In this document: in pieces, positions 19,620 through 29,290 of the stretch
Numbering within the stretch: the stretch's first letter is position 1
How the letters are laid out: every line of letters begins with the position of its first letter
IMG/VR virus record: IMGVR_UViG_3300045110_000185
Location: 1 to 32,082 of that record
Direction: 5' to 3' (one strand)
Origin: a virus
Length of the DNA: 32,082 nucleotides
The notes under the pieces: model-generated
The model's database searches: none
Seen by the model: the letters and a program-made list of their open reading frames with translations, nothing else
Told to the model about the DNA's origin: nothing
Made by a program: the position numbers and the translations under genes

Positions 19620-22600
19620 TCAGGGGCAGATTACCATTTCGGCAATGTATTTGAACAAGTCGTCACCATTTTTTATCTCCTTGACCAGCTCCGGGGATTC
19701 CTTTGCCAGCTGGGCGTCACGTTTCATCAGCTCTTTGTTGCGCGCTTCCACGGTCTTATGGATTTGCTTCAGGAGTTGTTCCGCATCCTTTCGTTGCGCC
19801 GTGGTAAAGTCATGCCCGTTCTGCCGGATCATCTGCTGCCGCAGATCGGTCATGCTGCGCGGGTTGTATTCTTCAGGCGGCATGCCCGGGTGCTCGGCGT
19901 CAACAGCATCCCTGATTGGCTTCACGGTCTTGGTGTCCCAGTTGGAGTAATCAGCAAAGGCTTTGTCGGCTGCGTCCTTGTTCGCCTGGGTGGGATGGGT
20001 CTTGGCCAGGTTCTCTGCGTGCTCTGAAACCTCCCGCAAATCCTCGGCGTGCGCTTTTACCACGGTGTATTTCTGCTCGCTGGGGATTGCGCGAGAAGCA
20101 GCCACGGCCTCTGGGTCAACGCCATGCCTGATGGCTTCCCGGCCAGCGTCGATGATGTCGTTATGCGACATGCCACCGGAGGAATCAACGGACTCTGTTA
20201 TCCCTTCGTCATGGAATTTCTGGAGCGAGTTGGAGATGACCTGGGACATCTGCTGGTCGGACAGGTCGCGCAACCCCGGGCCAGCAGCCTCATTGGCGGT
20301 AGGCGGCCTTGGTTCATAATCGCCCGTCTCTACCGGTCGCGGTGCGAACTCGCGCTGCTCTGGGGTTTCCGGAGGCTGCGCTGCCGCTTCCTTGATCCCT
20401 GCCAGGGTGTCCTTGATGCCACTGACTCCAGCGGTGTCACCCCTGACCGCTTTAACTCCCTGGTCAAACTCCTTGTCGGACAACGCTGAGATTTCGTTCT
20501 TTGTCCAACCCGATTCCTTGACCAGATTTTCGTAATCCGTCCTGTGTCTTTCCTGGTCGTATTTTGGTGACCCGCGATGGTATTGGAACTGCCTCTCCAG
20601 TTCTGCCGACACCTGTTGCTCGCTCCATTTGTTCCTTCGGATTGCACCCTGGTCAAAGACAGCAGCTTCATAAATCTTTCCGTCTGGCAGCTTTGAAATA
20701 ACACCGTCGTATCCCTGCTTCTGATACTGACGCATCCTGGCTTGATTGATGTAGCTGCTTTCCGAGGCTCCCATTTCATGGGCACCTGAACGCACTTGCT
20801 CCTCGGTTATCTGGATGACCTTGGGATTCTTGAGGTGCAAGCTGTGCTCGCTGGGTTCCCTGAAGATGCCGTTCTGCTCCTCGTAGCCCCTGGCGAACTC
20901 TTTGTCCGGGGTAAAATAAACAGGAGGTTTAAGGTCACCAGTGCCCAGCCCGCGCTGTCCCTGCCCGTGATAAAATGTGATCGGCTCCCCTGAGGGATGA
21001 GAAAGAGGCTCGGCTAAGCCACCTCGTCCACCGACCCCTTCAGAAACGGGGGCGGCGGCAGACCTTCCTTGAGGCTCGGGTGGGGTAGCAGCGACTTCGG
21101 GGTGGGCGGGTTCAGCTCCGGACTTCTCTCCGGATTTCGCAGCCTCGAGGATTGTTCCGAGCTGCCCAGATTTTGGATTTGTTTCTCCAGCTCGTCCAGG
21201 GCCGGTTTGTCCGGGGTCTTTATCGCTGACAGCTTCCTGTGCATGCTCTGAAGGAACACCTTTGTCAGTTCCTTTACCTCCTTTGGATTCTGGCTCAAGT
21301 TGCGAGCCAGTTTTGAAACCTTCGGAACGGTTTGCTGTACTTTTAGCGAAGTACTTATCTCTGATTTCATGTAATGTGTCCCAATGTTGACTTAACACCT
21401 GCTCCATCGTCTGTAAAAACTTTTGTTGCTCCGGAAAATCAGCCATCCTTCCGATGTTGTTGATTTCTTCCCTGGTAAATCCACCCCCTTCGTTACGTTC
21501 CGGAACATGGGTAATCTCATGGAGGAATATATGCAGCATTTCAAACGCTGCCCTTCTGGGACTACTCATCCCACCGTCAGAAATTCCGGCAGGATTAGCC
21601 CAGAGCGACCTGAATGGGTTGGTTATATTGTATCCGGCATACTTCGCATCGTATGAAATACCACCAAGCCATGCTTTGCCAGGTGTGGTATTGGTGAGTT
21701 GAGCATACTCAGGCCGTGCTGTTGGGTCTGCCCCGAATTTGGCACCGAATGCGCGCATGAACTGGATAAGCATGCTGCCAAGTTTGGCGTGCAGTTCGGG
21801 AGCACCCTTTATCTTCTCGAAATCAACGTTGGTATTGTTGTGATATAGAGGATTCTTCGGGTCTAGGTGACTGGTATCCAGCTTTGTCTTTTCAAAATCA
21901 ATTTCTCTTTCGGCACTGAACGATGGTTTGTTAAACTGCTCATGTGATTGAACCTCTTTCTTGCCACCGGCATAAGTGGTAACCACCTTGTCACGCTTAA
22001 CATCTACACTTTGAATCTTTGGCAGCGTAACCCTTCCTGCTGCTCCCTGGGTGGCATCGCCCTGATAAAGCTGGTCAGCGGTAAAGGTTTTACCCATGTC
22101 CTCAATCGGGATATGGGTCATTACCTGTAGTTCCTTGAACTGTTCCTGGGACTTCTTCAGGTCTTGCTCCAGCCCCTGCCTTTTCAGGTAGGAATACATG
22201 GCAGTGGCGTCAGCCTTTACCGAGCCGCGCCATCCTTCCCTCTGGTTATCGAAAGGATACTGAGGGTCTTTGGTGTCAACATGCGGCCTGACATCAATCA
22301 CCATGTTGTGGGGTATCCGCTGTTCCGCCTTGTCGAAGATGTGCTGCCAGGGAACTTCAAACTGATGCAATCCAGCCGACATTACCCTGTACACGGGAGG
22401 ATATGTGCCCTCTGTATACGTGTATTTCTTTAGCGGGCTGGGATCGACGTAGACATTGGCATGGCCCCAGTCGAAATTGAATACGTTATCCTTCACCCAG
22501 CCCGTGCTGTGAATCCCCATGTGGTTTGGAACCCCGTTCACTTTTACTTCCACATCACCAAAAAGAGGGTTCTTCAGGAACTCGGGATCGGTATCGAAAT

Positions 22601-25600
22601 GAACGGGAATGGTTTCACCCTTGCTGTTGATGTAGTCTTTGGGGATTTCCACGGTGACCGTGCTTCCATTAGGCTCATTGGTGTAGGTCTTAACCAATGG
22701 AATCTGGTTGGCCTTTACCTGCTCCCGGCTTACGTCCATCACGGTTTTCAGGCCATCCTTGACTGTTACCAGCTTGATTCGTTTTGAACCCTTGATGAAT
22801 GCCAGCTTCGCCACGCCCAACCCACCGGATGTATTCTGGTGGTCACCGCTTTTCTTTGTGCCACCGGTTCGCAGGAAGGCAGTCACAATAGTTTCAGGAG
22901 ACATGCCCACTCCATCATCTCTGACGGTGATGGTGCGAGTATCGTAATCGTAATCAATGCTTATCTGGCCGGGCTTTGCCTTGCTTACACCACCTTCGCG
23001 CACCGCATCAAAACCGTTCTGAAGCAGCTCCTTGATGATGACGTTTACGATTGAATTACTGTAAGCCTTCTCGCCTATCAAACGATCTACCTGCTCCGCG
23101 TCCTGGCTGGTTCCTACAATGTCCGTTCCGGGTTCAGACTTGGGAAGCGAGAGGTCTTCCTCCTTCTTTGCGGCAATGGCAATGTCCTTGTCCAGCTGGT
23201 CAGGACTTTTCTTGCGCCCGGGCAGCCAGGACTTTTGCGGCGACCATTTTTCATCATCGGATTGTTTAACAAAATCTCCTTCAATGACGCCTTCCTGCTT
23301 GTCTTTGAGCCGATACAGTTCGGACAATTCATCCTTTCCTATATCCCCAATGCCCATTATTTTTTTACTGAGCTTGGTCTGCAACTGAACCATTCGGCTA
23401 AATTCATCCTGGGTAAGACCGCCCTTTGCTTCACCTCCTCCTGGAGCTGCTCGCATTGGCTCCTGGTAATCCCCGAACGATTGGCGTTCCAGCTCATGCG
23501 CGCGCCCTTCGTCCCCGTAAACTTTATTTCCGCTCCGCAGCCGCTCATCAATCAGGTTGATAGCGTCATCCGGGGTTTCGACATCGAAACCTCTGTTCTT
23601 CAGGAGCTGGGTCAGGCTGTCCATGTTGCCCTGCGCCTTGGCCTTGAACACTTCTCCGAAATAGAGCTTCTCCCCGCTACCGCTGGCCAGGGGCCGGTGC
23701 TTCTCCTGGCCGTATTTGTTCTTCGGCGCGAAGTGCTCCTTGAGGTTCCTAAGTTCCCCGGAGTAATTAGGATCATTCAGGGGAACGCCATGCTCGGACA
23801 CGACATCAAGCAGCTCATCTCCGCCCTTGGCCTGGTGGCCCTGGGCTTCCTCCAGTAAGGACGCCTCATACTCCCGCTGCATCTTGAGCAGCTCCTTGGC
23901 TGTTTCGTCTGACCCCTTCTCGGCTGTGGCTTTGGCAACCTGCGCCAGAAACGTCTTGTCCAGGGCTGCCTTACGCTTCTGGGCTGCTTCCTCGGTGCTG
24001 AACGGAATGGTCAGGGCGTCAGGCTTACGACTGTCTACCACCTTGTATACGCCGTGATCCTCCTTAATAGAGAATGGGGTTTCCGGGGTTGTCGGTTCCT
24101 TTACCGGATCACGCACATACCTGGTTCCGAACTGGTCTTTGCCATCCACCCTGAATCCCAGCTTTTCATAAAAGCCAGGAAGATCGGTTCTCTGTTCCCC
24201 GACATGCAGGGTGAGTGGTATCCCGGACTTGTCAGCGTCGGCAAACACCTGCTCCATCAGGGCTGTTCCTTCGCCCTGCCTGCGCGCCTCTGGCTTAACG
24301 AACAAGTCCCTGATGTATCCGTTCTTGGACACTTTGACTGAGGCATTCTCGGTGCTGTATTCGGACTTCAGCCCCGAGTCGTGCTCTATCACCGGTTCAG
24401 CTGGCTGCCGTGCAGCTTCCAGCTCGGCCATCTTGGCCCTGGCTTCTTCCTCAGTGGCTTTGACCGAGACAATCTTGTTCGCTTCCCGGTCGATGACTCC
24501 GAACCCCAGGGCATCTTCCTTGATGTAGTACGGACTTTCCGCTACCGGCTCTGTCGCCGCTTCGCCAGCGCGACCGCGATTGCCTGCTGGTTCGCTACCG
24601 ACCGGCCCTTTGTCTGTAACGTTTTCTGGTACGTTTTGCCCAGATGAAACTCCCGGATGTTGCTCGACACTACTTTCTGCGACTGGCCCTTCTTGAGTGG
24701 CATTTGTGATTCCTCCTTCTGTTCCTGGTTTTGGTATTGGTGCTTCTGGTAAAGGTGCTGCTGGCGCGCGCGCAATTTCGGACGCGGGATGAATCGGTGG
24801 ATTAGTCTCAAAAGGAAGTAACCCCGGGATTACTGGTGTGGGCGGAGGAACCATCCCTGGAGCGACTGGAGGACTGGGTGGTGCAGGCCCGGCAGGAGCT
24901 GCTGGCCCAGCCGCAGGAGGCGCGCCACCGCTGGCCAATGTCTTGGCCGCCGCAGCTGCCGCCGGGTTCGGCTTATGAAACCATGGCTCACTGAAAATTA
25001 ACCCCGTGGCTGCGGCCACGGCCAGCTGAGTTGGATCAAACTTACCGGACTCAATCTGGTCTTTGACGTTGAAAGCCGAGTTCAAACCTCCAGCCATGGA
25101 CACATTGATGACGTTCCCTATTTCATCCACGGCTTGAGGAGCCATCCCCTTGCCGCCTGTCTTGGTGAACGCGACCAGGGCTGCCCGGCCTTCCGCGCTG
25201 GCCAGGGTCTTACCTGCCCTGACAACATTCATTGGGTTTGGCTTCCCGAAGGAAAGCCCGCCACCCACGATTGATGCGTAAGGATGTGCCTCCGTCTGGG
25301 CCTGCTCTGTCTTGGAGGAAAATGCTCCCCCGGGGGAAATCACATCAGCCGCTGCGGTTTGAAGTTTTGACACTCCCCATGCGGCAGCCGCACCAGCAAT
25401 CAATCCACCAAAGACTCCACCGATTGCTTCACTGATGCCGGTTTCTCCAGCTACTGGCACAGCTGCTCCAACCAATGCACCACGGGCTGCTCCTACTGCT
25501 GCTGCCCCTGCAATGCTACCCCAGGGATAAGCTGCCAGCATTGCCCTTCCTGGCAGGAAACCTCTGACCGCAGCACCGCCAATGGCTGCAATCGCTCCTG

Positions 25601-25844
25601 GCTTTCCCTGCTGGGAAAGAGTAGTGGATTGATCTTGAACCGCCTTGTCAGTGTAAGGAGTCCCGGAATGAGAAGGAGAAGCGGTAGCGGTAGGCGTAGG
25701 GCTGTGGCTCTTGTTGTAAAAATCAAGGATGTCCTGATCCGGGTCAGGGGTCATCGTGGCCGCAGGCGACCCACCAGGAGACGGTGATCCCTTACGCTGA
25801 TTATAAAAATCAAGAATGTCCTGATCTGGATCGGGATCAGCCAT
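19620..25844 (-). CDS. Giant polyvalent protein (GNAT, GHKL ATPase, HEITH peptidase, ART-like)
   Basis: 2074 residues, the largest gene in the window. In order: the 12-mer PDPDQDILDFYN twice (4-15, 33-44) in a Pro/Ser linker; a Gly/Ala-rich hydrophobic part (about 84-160); a Pro-rich region (about 290-440); two related short units beginning IKED (about 440-480, 590-635) flanking a GNAT-like domain with RRQGEGTAL (about 520) and YEKLGF (about 560). Then a GHKL ATPase: N-box E939-LLQ-N943, DDGVGM (976-981), GGLG (1007-1010). Later H1442-EIT-H1446, a zinc-peptidase signature, and an ART-like region from YHGQG (H1626) through VYFTPDKEFARGY to IYEAAVFDQGAIRR (about 1740). The tail is charged and helical. 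Multidomain effectors of this build are known as phage polyvalent proteins, thought to enter the host with the DNA. Domain calls vary: GHKL and GNAT firm, ART and peptidase moderate. Confidence 0.75.
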   Translation of the reverse strand: MADPDPDQDILDFYNQRKGSPSPGGSPAATMTPDPDQDILDFYNKSHSPTPTATASPSHSGTPYTDKAVQDQSTTLSQQGKPGAIAAIGGAAVRGFLPGRAMLAAYPWGSIAGAAAVGAARGALVGAAVPVAGETGISEAIGGVFGGLIAGAAAAWGVSKLQTAAADVISPGGAFSSKTEQAQTEAHPYASIVGGGLSFGKPNPMNVVRAGKTLASAEGRAALVAFTKTGGKGMAPQAVDEIGNVINVSMAGGLNSAFNVKDQIESGKFDPTQLAVAAATGLIFSEPWFHKPNPAAAAAAKTLASGGAPPAAGPAAPAGPAPPSPPVAPGMVPPPTPVIPGLLPFETNPPIHPASEIARAPAAPLPEAPIPKPGTEGGITNATQEGPVAESSVEQHPGVSSGQNVPENVTDKGPVGSEPAGNRGRAGEAATEPVAESPYYIKEDALGFGVIDREANKIVSVKATEEEARAKMAELEAARQPAEPVIEHDSGLKSEYSTENASVKVSKNGYIRDLFVKPEARRQGEGTALMEQVFADADKSGIPLTLHVGEQRTDLPGFYEKLGFRVDGKDQFGTRYVRDPVKEPTTPETPFSIKEDHGVYKVVDSRKPDALTIPFSTEEAAQKRKAALDKTFLAQVAKATAEKGSDETAKELLKMQREYEASLLEEAQGHQAKGGDELLDVVSEHGVPLNDPNYSGELRNLKEHFAPKNKYGQEKHRPLASGSGEKLYFGEVFKAKAQGNMDSLTQLLKNRGFDVETPDDAINLIDERLRSGNKVYGDEGRAHELERQSFGDYQEPMRAAPGGGEAKGGLTQDEFSRMVQLQTKLSKKIMGIGDIGKDELSELYRLKDKQEGVIEGDFVKQSDDEKWSPQKSWLPGRKKSPDQLDKDIAIAAKKEEDLSLPKSEPGTDIVGTSQDAEQVDRLIGEKAYSNSIVNVIIKELLQNGFDAVREGGVSKAKPGQISIDYDYDTRTITVRDDGVGMSPETIVTAFLRTGGTKKSGDHQNTSGGLGVAKLAFIKGSKRIKLVTVKDGLKTVMDVSREQVKANQIPLVKTYTNEPNGSTVTVEIPKDYINSKGETIPVHFDTDPEFLKNPLFGDVEVKVNGVPNHMGIHSTGWVKDNVFNFDWGHANVYVDPSPLKKYTYTEGTYPPVYRVMSAGLHQFEVPWQHIFDKAEQRIPHNMVIDVRPHVDTKDPQYPFDNQREGWRGSVKADATAMYSYLKRQGLEQDLKKSQEQFKELQVMTHIPIEDMGKTFTADQLYQGDATQGAAGRVTLPKIQSVDVKRDKVVTTYAGGKKEVQSHEQFNKPSFSAEREIDFEKTKLDTSHLDPKNPLYHNNTNVDFEKIKGAPELHAKLGSMLIQFMRAFGAKFGADPTARPEYAQLTNTTPGKAWLGGISYDAKYAGYNITNPFRSLWANPAGISDGGMSSPRRAAFEMLHIFLHEITHVPERNEGGGFTREEINNIGRMADFPEQQKFLQTMEQVLSQHWDTLHEIRDKYFAKSTANRSEGFKTGSQLEPESKGGKGTDKGVPSEHAQEAVSDKDPGQTGPGRAGETNPKSGQLGTILEAAKSGEKSGAEPAHPEVAATPPEPQGRSAAAPVSEGVGGRGGLAEPLSHPSGEPITFYHGQGQRGLGTGDLKPPVYFTPDKEFARGYEEQNGIFREPSEHSLHLKNPKVIQITEEQVRSGAHEMGASESSYINQARMRQYQKQGYDGVISKLPDGKIYEAAVFDQGAIRRNKWSEQQVSAELERQFQYHRGSPKYDQERHRTDYENLVKESGWTKNEISALSDKEFDQGVKAVRGDTAGVSGIKDTLAGIKEAAAQPPETPEQREFAPRPVETGDYEPRPPTANEAAGPGLRDLSDQQMSQVISNSLQKFHDEGITESVDSSGGMSHNDIIDAGREAIRHGVDPEAVAASRAIPSEQKYTVVKAHAEDLREVSEHAENLAKTHPTQANKDAADKAFADYSNWDTKTVKPIRDAVDAEHPGMPPEEYNPRSMTDLRQQMIRQNGHDFTTAQRKDAEQLLKQIHKTVEARNKELMKRDAQLAKESPELVKEIKNGDDLFKYIAEMVICP

Positions 25845-25845
25845 G

Positions 25846-26853
25846 TCAGGGATTCTGTTCTAGCCAGAATTGGGCAGCTGTACGTTTATCCGGGGGTGAA
25901 TCAGGATCGTCTAAAATCCTCTGTGCCCGTTCCCTGGCAGTATTAGCTGGCTTTGCGTAAACACCGTATTGGGGAATGTCGGTAGTTGGAAGTCTATCGG
26001 CCTCGGCCTTCTGTGCCGCTTTCCAGCGTTTTGCCAGATCAGTTAAATCTGTGGCCTTGAATCTAATCGGTTTTTGCTCACCCGTGGGAAGCGTAACTGA
26101 CCCAGTCCTATAACCGGTTGGTTTCGGTTTCTCGCCACCCTCGCCGTATGGTTGTCCGGTAGCCCATTTTTTAATGTTGCCAAACATGGTTTCTCCCCCG
26201 GTTGTTTCTTCCGGATACAACTCAGGATGTTCAAGTGGATCAGTCAAATGCCCCAGTGTTGTGTCGCCATATATTTTTGAGCCAATTTCCTCCTTGAGTG
26301 TTTTTACCTGGTGGTCAATCGCCGTATTTTGCCGGTTGGCGTTGATGTTGTAATCGTTGACGTTAGTCTGTATCAACATGCGGGCCTTGGAAGGGTCAGC
26401 ATCCCGGGAGTTATTTGTCACAGCCTGGACAAATGCGTTTGGAAATTCCTTACTGTCCTTGGGAACTGTTGCCAATACATTACTAGCAGCATCGAACATT
26501 GCTTTATCGCCCGCAGCCTTCCTATCGAACGTGTCAAAGGCAAGCTGAACCCGGGCATCACGCGCATCAGCCGTTTGCCGCTGAATATCGAGCAGCTGAT
26601 CCTTGTGCTCATTATTGGACTGCAACCGGTCAACAGCCAGTTGATACTTCTTTTCATTCAGGGCGGAGTCCTGCTCCATGGCCTGCATCTTAAGAGCATA
26701 CTGGGCCATCTTGCCTATTAGTTCCTGCTTCTTGGCAGCGATATTCCCCCAGATGTAAGCACCACTGAGTAACTTTGCGCCCATGTCCGGGCCTTTAAGG
26801 TCTGGCCAACCGGGTTCAACGATTGGCCCAAATGCTGATTGTACTGCTGGCAT
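25846..26853 (-). CDS. Coiled-coil internal virion protein candidate
   Basis: 335 residues. Residues about 35-125 form a long helical coiled coil (AKKQELIGKMAQYALKMQAM and on). The middle (about 130-190) is helical, and the C-terminal third has a small Gly/Pro-containing part with KPTGYRTGSVTLPTGEQKPI and a Lys/Ala-rich helix. No enzymatic motif. Position between neck-type proteins and the giant polyvalent protein is where podoviruses keep their ejection (internal core) proteins. No family recognised. Confidence 0.5.
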   Translation of the reverse strand: MPAVQSAFGPIVEPGWPDLKGPDMGAKLLSGAYIWGNIAAKKQELIGKMAQYALKMQAMEQDSALNEKKYQLAVDRLQSNNEHKDQLLDIQRQTADARDARVQLAFDTFDRKAAGDKAMFDAASNVLATVPKDSKEFPNAFVQAVTNNSRDADPSKARMLIQTNVNDYNINANRQNTAIDHQVKTLKEEIGSKIYGDTTLGHLTDPLEHPELYPEETTGGETMFGNIKKWATGQPYGEGGEKPKPTGYRTGSVTLPTGEQKPIRFKATDLTDLAKRWKAAQKAEADRLPTTDIPQYGVYAKPANTARERAQRILDDPDSPPDKRTAAQFWLEQNP

Positions 26854-26855
26854 AA

Positions 26856-27854
26856 TTATGCTTCCCCCCAGAATTGTTGTGACGGCGTTGAATTAAAGAC
26901 ACTTGGCGGTGGTGCCACAGGCGTTGACCCCTGCCCGTAACTCGCTCCGGAAGGAGTGCTCACGTTTCCTCCTATGTACGGAATATCGGTTCCACCCACA
27001 TTGGTTCCCCAGGGCGTGTTCCAACCACCCGTGGTTGCGTTATAGATGCTGGTGCCTCCGTAGTTTCCACCCGGGCCATCAGTTCCTCCTACTACGCCGC
27101 CCATGACGTCAGCATTACTGCCCTGGTTCACGGCTGTTCCTGCGTAGCCACCTGCTCCCAGTTTAGTATAATCAGTCGTTCCAAGCATATTGCCTCCGCC
27201 TCCCCTGCCAGCTCCAAGGTATGCGCCCACCAGGTTCATTACCGTTCCCGCAATTCCGGAAACCACGGGGTCGGGAGCTGCGTTCACATTGTTCTGGAAC
27301 TGCTTGGTGGCCTGCTTTGCTGCGCGCTGCTGCGCCATGAACTGGCTGAACCATTCAGGGCTGTAGAGCTGGGAAGACGCTGGCAGCATTGTCCCCTGTG
27401 AAATCCCCATCCATCTCTGCACGGCGTTACCTGCTTCAGACGCCATGCCTACTCCCTGTTTCATTGCCTCATACGCGCCGAGGCCGACGTTGCGAAGGCT
27501 GTTAGCTGTCCCCGCCATGCTGCCCAGCAGCCCGCTGCTAAGGTTTTGAAACGCGCTGCCCCGGAGATTAGCCTTCAAATCCAGGTCGGGCATGATCCCC
27601 TTCTGGAGCGACAGAGCGTTCTTCAGGGTCTGGGCGGCATTCTCTCCACCGGCACTGATGAGACTTTTGAGGTCAAGCCCAGCCTGGGACATCTTCTGGA
27701 AGACGTCACTCTGGAACATGTCACCCAGTTTCTGAATCTGGGGCCAGTCCTTGATTTCCCCGGTCAGGAGTTTCATCAACTCCTCAATGGGGTTAGTGGC
27801 TTCAAATGGCGCGACCTCAGGCTTCGCGCCGTGAATCATTTCGGGGAATGTCAT
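26856..27854 (-). CDS. Gly-rich internal virion protein candidate
   Basis: 332 residues. The N-terminal two thirds are helical with small residues (SAFQNLSSGLLGSMAGTANS, NVGLGAYEAMKQGVGMASE) and a Gln/Ala-rich stretch. A short Gly/Ala hydrophobic helix (PVVSGIAGTVMNLVGAYLGAG, about 197-217) resembles membrane-active segments of ejection proteins. From about 218 the protein is Gly/Asn/Ser/Thr-rich. A Shine-Dalgarno GGAG stands 9 bases before the ATG at 27854. Role inferred from composition and place. Confidence 0.5.
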   Translation of the reverse strand: MTFPEMIHGAKPEVAPFEATNPIEELMKLLTGEIKDWPQIQKLGDMFQSDVFQKMSQAGLDLKSLISAGGENAAQTLKNALSLQKGIMPDLDLKANLRGSAFQNLSSGLLGSMAGTANSLRNVGLGAYEAMKQGVGMASEAGNAVQRWMGISQGTMLPASSQLYSPEWFSQFMAQQRAAKQATKQFQNNVNAAPDPVVSGIAGTVMNLVGAYLGAGRGGGGNMLGTTDYTKLGAGGYAGTAVNQGSNADVMGGVVGGTDGPGGNYGGTSIYNATTGGWNTPWGTNVGGTDIPYIGGNVSTPSGASYGQGSTPVAPPPSVFNSTPSQQFWGEA

Positions 27855-27856
27855 AA

Positions 27857-29290
27857 TTATCGACTCCAGTAATTACCAACGTCCTGCATGCCAAAACCGT
27901 AAGTCTGGATGTGAACGGTGTGCCTGATTCCAGACAGGTAGTTTTTGAGTTCCTTGTCCAAAATGTCCAGGGCCACCTGCTGCTTCATCATGGACTCCTG
28001 CGCGGCCTGAGGGTTGGGCGGGGTCTGAGGTTCCTCAAGTATTTTGGCCTGCACCATTAACCTGATGGCCTCGTAGTTCTTGATGCTCATCATGTCCCCG
28101 GGGTCTTTCAAAACCCACTTCAGTTTGCATACGGCGGTAAAGCTCGATCCTGTGTCGCAGTTGGCGACCAGCTTGTAGGCCCGGCGTGGCGCGGCAAACC
28201 CAGGCTGCTGCTTGTTGCCCTGGTCAATAAGCATGTTGCTGCATGAAGCACCCCCTGGCCCGTTCTCCAGGAACTGGAAGAACTGGCTCCTGATAGGAAT
28301 TGGCCTGCCGCAAAGATCAACCGCCAGAACCGATTCAACGCTGGTGGGCATATAAAGGAGGCCGCCAAGCACCGTCCCATGGATGGTGACCACGGTGTCT
28401 TTCCAGATTCCGCGCTCCATGAGCCTGCGCTCGGCCTGCTGGATTGTCCAGGTGAGGTCGCGCTTGGACATCCGGAGGGCTTCCGGGAGGTCGAGCGCGA
28501 TTTGCGCGCGCACCCAGCCCAGGGTGTTTTCCCTGAAGTCCACGATGTCCTCCAGATACCCGGACTTCCGATGCATGTAGTTGCGGGGATCAAAGAGGTG
28601 CTTCTTGATCTCGGCCTGAAGGATGTCTATCCCGCTCTGGCGGTATTTCTGGGCCTCGTCCGGGGCGTTGTTCTCGTAACGCTCAATGGAAAGGATGATG
28701 CACTTAATGGCTTCGATGTTCTGGATGATGAGGTAGTCCTCGTCACCTTTGAGCGGGAGGTAACGCTTCGCTCCGGTCACCTGGATCACCGCATTGGCTG
28801 GGTTAAGTCCGGGGTAGAAGTAAATCCTCCTCACATCCTCCGGGTCGGTTGGGTTGCCGTTCAGGCCGAAATCCAGCAGCGGATTGTCCATGGCCTGTGA
28901 CGGATCGAGATACGCCGACTGGCTCACCATCTCATACCAGACCTGAGTAGTGTCCTTGTTCCCGTAGGCAGCAGTGGAATCGACTGGAGTCAGCGGGTGC
29001 GCCTCGATGATGTTCTCCATATTGGGAGGCAGCACCAGGAACCGGCTTATGGCGGTGATATTGCAGACCATCATGCCGCCCACGGGGATCATGTAATCCA
29101 GGATAATTTTCGTGGCCTCGTTCAAGCGAACTAGGACACGCGGGTCATCAAAGCCCACGCCATTGTCCACGACTCCTGCAATCATGGGAGCAACGTCCTT
29201 GAACTGCATTCCCCCGGGGATTGGAAGAAAATCCTGCGGTGGCGGAAACACAATATCCGCCGCGTCTACTGAATCTGGTGATGTAATCAT
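27857..29290 (-). CDS. Candidate neck / tail-tube adaptor protein
   Basis: 477 residues from the ATG at 29290, chosen because it overlaps the preceding stop (ATGA), as elsewhere in this phage; an upstream ATG at 29317 would add 9 residues. Near the N-terminus FDDPRVLVRLNEATKIILDYM resembles the early helix of tail-tubular or adaptor proteins (DPRVxxRxNEA). Most of the rest is mixed alpha/beta, with a long helix (ALRMSKRDLTWTIQQAERRL) and a C-terminal helix pair. No enzymatic motifs. Assigned from the NEA-type motif, size and position before ejection-type proteins; moderate support. Confidence 0.5.
   Translation of the reverse strand: MITSPDSVDAADIVFPPPQDFLPIPGGMQFKDVAPMIAGVVDNGVGFDDPRVLVRLNEATKIILDYMIPVGGMMVCNITAISRFLVLPPNMENIIEAHPLTPVDSTAAYGNKDTTQVWYEMVSQSAYLDPSQAMDNPLLDFGLNGNPTDPEDVRRIYFYPGLNPANAVIQVTGAKRYLPLKGDEDYLIIQNIEAIKCIILSIERYENNAPDEAQKYRQSGIDILQAEIKKHLFDPRNYMHRKSGYLEDIVDFRENTLGWVRAQIALDLPEALRMSKRDLTWTIQQAERRLMERGIWKDTVVTIHGTVLGGLLYMPTSVESVLAVDLCGRPIPIRSQFFQFLENGPGGASCSNMLIDQGNKQQPGFAAPRRAYKLVANCDTGSSFTAVCKLKWVLKDPGDMMSIKNYEAIRLMVQAKILEEPQTPPNPQAAQESMMKQQVALDILDKELKNYLSGIRHTVHIQTYGFGMQDVGNYWSR

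Noticed and set aside
23235-23858. 207-codon plus-strand frame opposite the giant gene
   Set aside because: Shadow of the 2074-residue protein, opposite in strand to all late genes, no recognisable domain.
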